Positions 44,290 to 50,504 of a stretch of 50,504 nt of DNA are shown here, piece after piece. The stretch's first letter is position 1; the number at the start of each line of letters is the position of its first letter. Both the position numbers and the translations under genes were made by a program. Origin of the DNA: JBJHCA01 sp050485785. GTDB taxonomy: Bacteria; Bacteroidota; Bacteroidia; Chitinophagales; Saprospiraceae. The notes under the pieces were generated by a model. That model was given only the letters and a program-made list of their open reading frames with translations. It was not told where the DNA came from and searched no databases. The stretch spans positions 1 through 50,504 of the forward strand of contig JBJHCA010000014.1 in assembly GCA_050485785.1 (NCBI GenBank), read 5' to 3'.

Positions 44290-44326
44290 GGTGCCCGCAA
44301 CACGCACCTAAACACACCCGGGCACC
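44290..44326. terminator. Inverted repeat between convergent genes
   Basis: GGTGCCCG (44290-44297) pairs perfectly with CGGGCACC (44319-44326) around 21 bases, between the convergent AbgT and nuclease-domain genes. Probably a bidirectional terminator, although it lacks a T run. Confidence 0.4.
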
Positions 44327-44334
44327 GTGGCCGT

Positions 44335-44784
44335 TTATGTCATGCAATCAAAGTGGGGTAGCATACTGAGCAAACTTACCCCGATATCGTCTCCCGCCTT
44401 GAAAAAGAAAGAAGCAGCACCGTTGGTCAGCATTCCGTATGGGGCTTTGAGCTGCAGGTTATACCGCGACCACTGGAAGGCAACATTCTCGTCAATCCTT
44501 ACATCCGGTGCTTTGCATTCGATCAGAAGAGTGATTACCCCGCTTCGGTTGTACACCGCAATATCAAAACGCCCGGCTTTACCTGTACTACGCTCAGTGG
44601 AAATTAAGCCCCGCGGAACACCGAGCTCAACTGTTAGCCAGGCAATGCAAAGCTGCCGCACCCATTCCTCCGGTGTTTTTACCAGGTACTTGCCACGCAC
44701 CGGGCACCATATCATGTCGGTTTGATCATGCCGAGCAAACCGCAGTTTATCGTGATACGAGAATAAGCTAAAAGCTGACATCAT
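44335..44784 (-). CDS. Type I restriction HsdR N-terminal domain protein (stand-alone)
   Basis: A 149-residue protein with the N-terminal HsdR-type nuclease fold. The PD-(D/E)XK residues are D74 in GRFDIAVYN and E89 and K91 in LIECKAP. There is no helicase or methyltransferase partner, so it is not a restriction system; stand-alone HsdR-N proteins next to holA are common in Bacteroidota and their role is unknown. Start ATG 44784 is preferred to the upstream TTG at 44802. Divergent from holA across about 46 bases. Confidence 0.83.
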   Translation of the reverse strand: MMSAFSLFSYHDKLRFARHDQTDMIWCPVRGKYLVKTPEEWVRQLCIAWLTVELGVPRGLISTERSTGKAGRFDIAVYNRSGVITLLIECKAPDVRIDENVAFQWSRYNLQLKAPYGMLTNGAASFFFKAGDDIGVSLLSMLPHFDCMT

Positions 44785-44819
44785 GCCATATTTAAGTCGC
44801 AATAATAGGGCTTAATTCA

Positions 44820-44827
44820 TACTTTTG
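44820..44827 (+). promoter_or_regulatory. -7 box touching the holA start
   Basis: TACTTTTG matches TAnnTTTG and ends only 3 bases before ATG 44831. If used, the holA messenger would be leaderless or nearly so. Confidence 0.45.
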
Positions 44828-44830
44828 TGC

Positions 44831-45832
44831 ATGCCCGAAATTCATTTAAAAGAGCTGGAAACCGACCTTAAACAAGGCAAAATCTATCCGGTTTATCTGC
44901 TGCAAGGTGATGAGCCCTGGCTGATAGATAAAGCAGAAGCCTTCATCAGGCAATACACTGTTGACCCGGCTACCCGCGATTTCAACTATACCCTGATTTA
45001 CGGGAAAGATGCCAGTCCCGGTCAGATTCTGGAAACTTGCTACCGTTATCCGGTAATGGCCGAACGTCAGGTAGTGGTAGTAAGAGAGGCGCAAAGCCTG
45101 AAAGAAATCGAAACACTGGGAACATATATCGCCAAAGCCCCCAACACTACGGTTCTGGTATTGGTACACAAACACAAAAAACTGGATGGCCGCACCCAGT
45201 TTGCAAAAAACATCGGCAAAACTGCTGCCGTGCTTACTTCAATGAAGTTGAAGGACAAGGACGTTACTCCGTGGATCAGAAATTATGCCGCTCACGAAGG
45301 GAAAAAAATAGATGAAGATGCCGTAGAGCTCATCTTCAATTCTCTGGGAAATGACCTGAGTGCACTGATGAATTCCATGGAGAAACTCATGATCAACCTG
45401 GCTGACGAAAAAGTGATCACCCGTGAACACGTGCATCGCTTTGTGGGTATTCACCGGGCATACAATGCGTTTGAACTCAATAATGCACTGGGGGTGAAAA
45501 ATGCCAAAAAGGTTTACGAAATCGTCAAATACTTTGAAGCCAATCCCAAGGCTCATGCACTGGAAGGCACTATTGGTGTACTCAATGCCCTGTACACTAA
45601 AATGCTGATCACGGCAAAAAACAGCAGGTTATCTGACAAAGAACTCGGTTCCATAATCGGAACGCCGCCCTATTACGTAAAAGATTACAGGGCAATGCTG
45701 AAACACTACGACCTCAGGCAAATTGAAGCCGCCATATACACACTGTCCGATTTTGATCTTCGCAAAAAAGGTTTTTACCGGGTGAGTGATCAGGGGCTCC
45801 TAAGAGAGCTGGTAGGCAGGTTAATGAGCTGA
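44831..45832 (+). CDS. holA: DNA polymerase III subunit delta
   Basis: A 333-residue clamp-loader subunit. The start shows PVYLLQGDEPWLIDKAEAFI, and the body the delta-family helices (LGNDLSALMNSMEKLMINLA, AYNAFELNNALGVKNAKKVY) with the C-terminal oligomerisation domain (LRKKGFYRVSDQGLLRELV). Delta opens the sliding clamp during loading. ATG 44831 is chosen over TTG 44825, which lies within the promoter box. Single gene. Confidence 0.9.
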   Translation: MPEIHLKELETDLKQGKIYPVYLLQGDEPWLIDKAEAFIRQYTVDPATRDFNYTLIYGKDASPGQILETCYRYPVMAERQVVVVREAQSLKEIETLGTYIAKAPNTTVLVLVHKHKKLDGRTQFAKNIGKTAAVLTSMKLKDKDVTPWIRNYAAHEGKKIDEDAVELIFNSLGNDLSALMNSMEKLMINLADEKVITREHVHRFVGIHRAYNAFELNNALGVKNAKKVYEIVKYFEANPKAHALEGTIGVLNALYTKMLITAKNSRLSDKELGSIIGTPPYYVKDYRAMLKHYDLRQIEAAIYTLSDFDLRKKGFYRVSDQGLLRELVGRLMS

Positions 45833-45849
45833 GCACAGGCATTACTATT

Positions 45850-46500
45850 TTAAAAATGCCTGACCAATCCGATGCTACCGGGGCTTATGTGCAGGGACGA
45901 GATCAGCTCAAGCATGGTGGAGTTATCCCGGGCCAGTGCAGCATACAATGCCAGATCAAACACCAGAAGGAAAGCGCCCTGCATAATGAGTGACTGGCCG
46001 AAGCCTTTAAGCATTTCATCATGCCGGCCACCACGACGGGCGCGTTCGGTAAGGTAAAGGCCGGTAGCAATATAGCCCACATCCAGCCCGGCATTGAACA
46101 ACAAAATCTTTTGCAGCCGCTGGCTCCTTACGGCACTTTCACTCAGCGAGAGGCTGAGCGGATCAGTTCGGTAAACGCGGTAAAGACCACCGGCTGCCAA
46201 ACCAGAGTTGACTACATTCCACATCACATTCATTTGGTGGAAATGCTTTATACTGCCTTCGCTGGCCTGAATACTGAACCCGGAGTATAGCCAATTGGCG
46301 GCTGCCCATGAGCACAGAACATACATTCCCGCTTTTTCCACTTTCCACTGTCTCAGCTGCCAGTTGTCCTCATCCTGAAACTTTAAGGCTGACGGAGGAA
46401 GCCCCACAAAGAGTGATCCCCAATCATCATCATAAAGCAAAACACTGCCCCTGACCGGATACACGAAGGCAATCAACAGTAAAAGAACAATGAACGGCAT
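45850..46500 (-). CDS. Hypothetical membrane protein, possibly DUF6992-like
   Basis: A 216-residue protein with a signal peptide (MPFIVLLLLIAFVYPVRG) and three or four hydrophobic helices (for example around YVLCSWAAANWLYSGF and LIMQGAFLLVFDLALYAAL). It contains HFHQMNVMWNVVNSGLAAGG, a motif I associate, without certainty, with the Bacteroidota DUF6992 group. Function unknown. It converges with holA, 17 bases apart. Confidence 0.65.
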   Translation of the reverse strand: MPFIVLLLLIAFVYPVRGSVLLYDDDWGSLFVGLPPSALKFQDEDNWQLRQWKVEKAGMYVLCSWAAANWLYSGFSIQASEGSIKHFHQMNVMWNVVNSGLAAGGLYRVYRTDPLSLSLSESAVRSQRLQKILLFNAGLDVGYIATGLYLTERARRGGRHDEMLKGFGQSLIMQGAFLLVFDLALYAALARDNSTMLELISSLHISPGSIGLVRHF

Positions 46501-46553
46501 ACCCCTGAATTTCTTTGGATCCGCAAACCAACACGAGTGAACCTTGCGGTGTG

Positions 46554-48560
46554 CTATACTTTGCGGCCGCTGCGGTCAACAAATACAGCCCCGGCCTGCT
46601 GGGATGAAAACATGAGAACGTCCTGAATGTTGACGCGTTCGGGGCGGGTGGCAACAAACAGTACTACCTCTGCCACATCTTCGGCACTCAAGGGCCTGAA
46701 ATCGCTGTATATATCGGCTTTTTCGCGGTCGCCGTCAAAACGCACCAGAGCAAACTCGGTTTCAACGTGGCCGGGACTCACTGCACTTACGCGGATGTTT
46801 TTCTGGTAGAGGTCGAGCCGCATGGCACGGGTGAGGCCGTCAACTGCAAATTTGGTGGCACAGTAAACATTGCCCGCCGGGTAAACTTCTTTACCCGAAA
46901 CGCTGCCTATGTTGATAATATGCCCTTTGCCCCGGGCCACCATGCCGGTACTCAGGGCGCGGGTAAGGTACAGCAGGCCTTTGATATTGGTATCAATCAT
47001 CAGGTCCCAGTCATCGGGGTTGCCTTCATGGATTGAGGCCAGGCCTTTGGCCAGACCGGCATTATTGACCAGTACATGAACATGGCTCCATTCCTCGGGC
47101 AGTTGCTTGATGGATTCCTCCACCTCGTTGCGGTTTCTGATATCCAGAGTGAGCGGATACACCCGTGCATGATACAGTCGCTCCAGTTCCGACTGAAGGC
47201 TCAGCAGTCTTTTTTCTCTTCTGCCGGCAATGATCACTTTATAACCTTCCCGGGCAAATGCCTTGGCCACGGCCTCTCCAATACCGGAGGTAGCACCGGT
47301 AACCAAAACTGTTTCGCTGCGAAGAACTGTTGTTTTCTCAAAACCCTTTTCTATCAGGGATACAGCGGAATCGGGCAACCCGAATACCGCAGCCGTGGCT
47401 GCGTTAAACTGCAGAGGATCCTTTTTGCAGGTCTGCAGCCATTTGTCGAGCGCTCTGCGTCTTTTCCCTGCTTTGAGCAGAAGCTTGGCGTAGATTACTT
47501 CAGTTTCCACACTGCGATCACCCTTTTTTATGGCTTTCCTGATCATCTTCTGTGCCCGCTTCAGGTCATTCTTATCCGCATAAAGCCTGGCCAACCTGCG
47601 ATACAAATTGAGGTCGGATTCCGTAAGCGGGGTGCCCTCTGTTTCCGGCGAATGATCCCCATAATCCCGTTCTTCTTCCCTGAACTCACCTTCCGTGTCC
47701 TGTGCATCTTGCATGGCCCTCCAGTCATCCTTATCCAGAATCGCCCCTCCGGGCAGGTCAGAAGGTCCAATGTGAAACGGAAATGCGCCGGTATCATCAG
47801 CAATGTCAATTTCTTCCACATCATGGCCCCGGTCAGCCAGAATTTCATCCAGTGTGAGCAGCTCGGACTCATCCTCATCTGAATCTGTGTCTAATAAATG
47901 CACCGGCTCGTCCGGTTCAGCAGGTTTTCTGCTATCATCGTCTGTTACAGAAGGTTCCCGGAGTTCCGGAAAATAGTCCTCTATCCTGAGAGGAGCCGGT
48001 ATGCTGCTGCCTTCATGTTCGGACAGAGGAATCTGCAAAAACTGCAGCAGGCTTTCATATCGTTCTTCAACCAGTTCACGAAACGATAGAAAACGGGCAG
48101 TGCTAATATCGCGCACTATATCACCGATGCTTGCATTAATCTGCTCGAGCTGTGATAAATCATCCGAATCGTTGGCCGGGTTAGCAGTTTCAGCCTGCAG
48201 GTCGAGATAAGCTTCCTGCCAGAATTTAATGGCATGGATCACCTGACTTACTCTTTCCGGATGTAAAACCGGTAGTCCGGGGGGTATGGCTACATCAGTA
48301 ATGATGAAAAAAAGGTTACGGAACCTTTCAGTCAGGCGATGAAATGCCATAAGTTTCAATACACCTTCCCGGGTGTACACAGCTTCAGAGGTTAGCAAAG
48401 CCACCTGTAAGCTGCCGGATTCATGTTGGGGATAACTCTTTGTATCAAAAGGAGTCACCTGAAGCCCGATACCCAACCCGCTTAAATCCTCCGTGAGGTA
48501 GTTGACATAAGCCGGGGAAGCGGCAAAAGTAATGAGTTGAACTACAGAGTCATTGTTCAT
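46554..48560 (-). CDS. TIR-like / TPR-like / SDR fusion protein
   Basis: A 668-residue cytoplasmic protein with an unusual order. The N-terminus (about 1-115) resembles a TIR domain (LQVALLTSEAVYTREGVLKL and a FFIITDV strand), but K69 occupies the place where NADase TIRs carry the catalytic Glu. Next is a helical part, an acidic disordered linker (about 200-310) and two TPR-like helix pairs (about 315-385: LARLYADKNDLKRAQKMIRK). The C-terminus (about 415-668) is a full SDR with TGATSGIG (421-428), NNAG and the active-site Y566 and K570 (VYCATK), YdfG-like. Overlaps the preceding operon gene by 11 bases. The TIR assignment is by pattern only. Confidence 0.75.
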   Translation of the reverse strand: MNNDSVVQLITFAASPAYVNYLTEDLSGLGIGLQVTPFDTKSYPQHESGSLQVALLTSEAVYTREGVLKLMAFHRLTERFRNLFFIITDVAIPPGLPVLHPERVSQVIHAIKFWQEAYLDLQAETANPANDSDDLSQLEQINASIGDIVRDISTARFLSFRELVEERYESLLQFLQIPLSEHEGSSIPAPLRIEDYFPELREPSVTDDDSRKPAEPDEPVHLLDTDSDEDESELLTLDEILADRGHDVEEIDIADDTGAFPFHIGPSDLPGGAILDKDDWRAMQDAQDTEGEFREEERDYGDHSPETEGTPLTESDLNLYRRLARLYADKNDLKRAQKMIRKAIKKGDRSVETEVIYAKLLLKAGKRRRALDKWLQTCKKDPLQFNAATAAVFGLPDSAVSLIEKGFEKTTVLRSETVLVTGATSGIGEAVAKAFAREGYKVIIAGRREKRLLSLQSELERLYHARVYPLTLDIRNRNEVEESIKQLPEEWSHVHVLVNNAGLAKGLASIHEGNPDDWDLMIDTNIKGLLYLTRALSTGMVARGKGHIINIGSVSGKEVYPAGNVYCATKFAVDGLTRAMRLDLYQKNIRVSAVSPGHVETEFALVRFDGDREKADIYSDFRPLSAEDVAEVVLFVATRPERVNIQDVLMFSSQQAGAVFVDRSGRKV

Positions 48561-49893
48561 GATGACCGGAATTTATCCAATAATTGAGCTGTGCTGAAAA
48601 TGCTTTTTTGTATTCGGTGTAGCCGGCGGTGGCTGGCCCTGAAAATCCGCTCCTAATGTCCAGTATCTCATTGTTTTTACCCAAAATTACCATCGTGGGA
48701 AAAGCAATAACAGTATCAAGGGCAGGAAACATATTGGCTGCTGTTGCTTTATCCGCATTCCCACCGTATATCATTGGATGATTGAGTCCATATCGATCGC
48801 GGTATCTTTTGATGGACGAAACGGCTCTTGTGGTGTCACCGCGTTCAAAAGCCACTGAAAGCCACAGCAGAGAATCCTGCGGCATGTCTTCTAAAACATT
48901 TCGGAGAAAAAGCGTTTCATCCATGCAATTGGAGCACCATGTTCCCATGATTTGAATCAGCTTGAGCCGGTTCCTGTACCGTTCATCTTCCAGGTTTATT
49001 GTACTCCCTTCAATGGTGGTATATTGCAAGGGCTGCCACGCTTCATCGGTAATGTTTACAGGTCGGGTAAACAATTGCGCTTCGGCATCAGTAGTGCGAT
49101 TCGCTTCCCAAACCACCCGCAAATGACTCCCAGAGCGGAAAGAGCCCAACAGGGTTTGCCGGTCAACCACCACGGCTTCAAACAAATAAGCTGCAGCCCC
49201 GTCAAATCGCGACAGGTACACTTTATTCTCTTGAATGGTACCTTCAAGGTACCGGTAATCCCCGGTAGCTGTTAGAAATGTACCGTAAACCTGATTGTTT
49301 TGCTGCCTGAACTCGCCGAGTGCCTTCCACGGAGCTTCGGTATCTGTACCCAGCGTAACGTCCCAGGTACCGGAAATATCGGTTACCGGTTCTTTTTGCA
49401 GGGCAGTGAATCGGTAAGGCCTTCCGTACCATGCAACAAAGGGAATGGAATAGTCCGGTCCGCGGTCAGGCATGTAAAATGCGCCTTCCATTACGCGTTC
49501 CTCAAACATGCACAATATGTATGTATTGTACTGCAAGAAGTCCATTCGCAGTGTATCCCGGCCGGTTTTGGGGTTTCTTCCCCAGCTTATACGGTCGGGC
49601 TGCACTGTTTCATCCCCGTTTTTGATATTGACCACAAAGCTGTCAGCGTGGATGTACTCTACGGTAAAATTGAAAAAGAGGACGCCGTCAGTCTGCTCCT
49701 GCAGATGCTCATCGGTGGCCAGCAGATCTCTGGCCACATGACGTTGCTTTCCGTCGAGATACAGCTTTCCACGCCATATTCCCGGTGCAACGGCATTAAA
49801 GGGGTTTTGCATTACACACCCTGACAAACTCAACATTAATAAAACTGTTATTCCAAAATATAGTCCCGGGTTGGCTTTATTCATCATTTTCAT
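48550..49893 (-). CDS. TlpA-like thioredoxin-domain lipoprotein
   Basis: A 447-residue lipoprotein: the leader ends in LMLSLSGC, with Cys26 as lipid anchor. The N-terminal 290 residues are a beta-rich region with no recognised family. The C-terminal part (about 295-447) is a thioredoxin fold with the active-site pair C320 and C323 in MGTWCSNCMDE and the cis-Pro motif FPTMVILG. Periplasmic TlpA-like proteins reduce or rearrange disulfides or serve in c-type cytochrome maturation. First gene of the operon, coupled to the TIR-like/SDR fusion by an 11-base overlap. The frame allows ATG 49893, 49887 or 49884; the first has an AAGAAG sequence suitably placed. Confidence 0.85.
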   Translation of the reverse strand: MKMMNKANPGLYFGITVLLMLSLSGCVMQNPFNAVAPGIWRGKLYLDGKQRHVARDLLATDEHLQEQTDGVLFFNFTVEYIHADSFVVNIKNGDETVQPDRISWGRNPKTGRDTLRMDFLQYNTYILCMFEERVMEGAFYMPDRGPDYSIPFVAWYGRPYRFTALQKEPVTDISGTWDVTLGTDTEAPWKALGEFRQQNNQVYGTFLTATGDYRYLEGTIQENKVYLSRFDGAAAYLFEAVVVDRQTLLGSFRSGSHLRVVWEANRTTDAEAQLFTRPVNITDEAWQPLQYTTIEGSTINLEDERYRNRLKLIQIMGTWCSNCMDETLFLRNVLEDMPQDSLLWLSVAFERGDTTRAVSSIKRYRDRYGLNHPMIYGGNADKATAANMFPALDTVIAFPTMVILGKNNEILDIRSGFSGPATAGYTEYKKAFSAQLNYWINSGHHEQ

Positions 49894-50139
49894 TTAATAT
49901 CTTCTTGGTGACATTTTGTGTTCAAAAGCGTTCTGGCAGCCTGTATGTTTTGTTTGCTCAGGTTGGCTTGGTCAATCTTACTCCCGGGCTCTTTACCAAT
50001 ACTACATACTACCGCAATATTCAATATTTGTTCTGCGCAATCAGCCGGAAACAAAAATGAATAGCAGCCAGGTTTGTCTATATAGTGTATAATAATTTGG
50101 ATATCAATCTATAAAGGGAAGTCCTGTGCAGAAAAAAAC
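49894..50139. other. Intergenic region upstream of the TlpA-like operon
   Basis: About 250 bases with no gene, no recognised promoter box on the minus strand and no repeat of note. Confidence 0.4.
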
Positions 50140-50268
50140 ATGCTACTCAATATAGAAATTCTGATGGTTTTTGTGTTTTCTTTATTGGCCTTTTTTGGCT
50201 TTGGTCAGGTATCGGATTTTATTGGTGTACCGGTTGCGATGTTGGTAATCCTGCCGGCTGTAGATTAG
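50140..50268 (+). CDS. Possible small hydrophobic peptide (42 codons)
   Basis: An ATG preceded by an A-rich stretch opens a 42-codon frame encoding LMVFVFSLLAFFGFGQVSDF followed by a second hydrophobic segment. It could be a small membrane peptide, the remnant of a signal-peptide-bearing gene, or chance. No homologue is recognised, and no promoter is clear. Confidence 0.2.
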   Translation: MLLNIEILMVFVFSLLAFFGFGQVSDFIGVPVAMLVILPAVD

Positions 50269-50356
50269 GCTTGTCACATTTTTTGTGCTTGTGTTAGTGC
50301 AAAAAGCATTTAGGTTTTACAAAAAATGCGCCAAGCCTTTGCAGCGTTGATTTTAT

Positions 50357-50405
50357 GCCCTGAGCAAAGCTCAGGGCTATCAATGTTTGGCTACGCTGTA
50401 GCCAA
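50357..50405 (+). repeat. REP-like two-hairpin element, copy 1
   Basis: Two perfect hairpins with 3-base loops: GCCCTGAGC-AAA-GCTCAGGGC (50357-50377) and TTGGCTAC-GCT-GTAGCCAA (50387-50405). Together they form one unit of a REP-like element. Confidence 0.8.
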
Positions 50406-50453
50406 TTTTGTTTATATGAAAAAGGTTTTCAATTAAAACTAAATTTAATAAAA

Positions 50454-50498
50454 GCTGCAGCGCAGCCTAATCTTTGTAGCCCCGAGCAATGCTCGGGG
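50454..50498 (-). repeat. REP-like two-hairpin element, copy 2 (inverted)
   Basis: Read on the minus strand this repeats the order of copy 1: CCCCGAGC-ATT-GCTCGGGG and, after a spacer of equal length, GCTGC-GCT-GCAGC. In both stems one base pair differs from copy 1 on both sides (T-A to C-G in the first, A-T to G-C in the second), so the folding is conserved while the sequence changes. Confidence 0.8.
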
Positions 50499-50504
50499 TT
50501 AACA

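Noticed and set aside
44335..44784. Type I restriction-modification system
   Set aside because: Only the N-terminal HsdR-type nuclease domain is present, with no helicase part and no hsdM or hsdS.
46554..48560. Active NADase TIR defence protein
   Set aside because: The position of the catalytic Glu appears to be Lys69, and the neighbours are not defence genes. A non-enzymatic TIR-like role is more likely, if the fold is TIR at all.

Overview
The window looks like a chromosomal contig from a Bacteroidota bacterium, probably a marine or aquatic Flavobacteriales- or Saprospirales-like lineage recovered as a metagenome scaffold. The evidence is: three secreted proteins ending in type IX secretion (T9SS) type A sorting domains; a TonB receptor with an N-terminal carboxypeptidase-D-like domain; Bacteroidota-type -7 promoter boxes (TAnnTTTG), the clearest one in front of an initiator tRNA; A-rich leaders without strong Shine-Dalgarno sequences; and characteristic families such as an HhH outer-membrane barrel and a PorE-like OmpA protein. 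A run of ten Ns at 288-297 is a scaffold join inside repeat-like sequence.

Layout. 1-506: transposase-like tail, repeat-like DNA and the gap. 0.5-8.3 kb: ZnuD-like TonB receptor, a dockerin/T9SS protein, an unrecognised helical protein, an acidic YbjN-like protein, a YgiD-type dioxygenase and a quinone-oxidoreductase-like MDR protein. 8.5-12.5 kb: PorE-like peptidoglycan-binding lipoprotein facing an S9 peptidase. 12.9-19.7 kb: a tightly packed five-gene run made of a giant NtrY-like histidine kinase, a CrtI/CrtD-type desaturase, a CruF-like membrane protein, a CrtZ-like hydroxylase and a small unknown protein. This suggests monocyclic carotenoid tailoring (myxol or saproxanthin type). 19.7-23.9 kb: RNase R, initiator tRNA with a strong terminator, then a more AT-rich island with a perfectly phased 4 x 22 bp repeat array upstream of an AAA+/DUF4143 ATPase. 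23.9-33.5 kb: CtlX-like hydrolase, an ATGA-coupled PorV-like/HhH-barrel pair, a DUF697-like/SHOCT protein, an ABC-F ATPase and a T9SS-secreted M14 carboxypeptidase. 33.6-37.4 kb: cold-shock-like RRM protein and DEAD-box helicase, an SDR, and an unknown membrane-anchored protein.

37.6-50.5 kb: a T9SS-secreted lysyl oxidase homologue with its copper and LTQ residues; infC (no ATG start)-rpmI-rplT-yebC; an AbgT transporter whose leader lies in a 12-20-12 inverted repeat; an HsdR-N nuclease-like protein divergent from holA; a small membrane protein; and a two-gene operon of a TlpA-like lipoprotein and an unusual TIR-like/TPR-like/SDR fusion. The right edge holds two inverted copies of a two-hairpin REP-like element with compensatory base changes in both stems.

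Most genes are housekeeping or ordinary envelope functions. The points most worth following are the bacterial lysyl oxidase, the TIR-like/SDR fusion, the iteron-like array upstream of the ATPase, the REP-like element, and the HhH outer-membrane barrel with its coupled partner. All family assignments come from reading motifs by eye; no database search was run.
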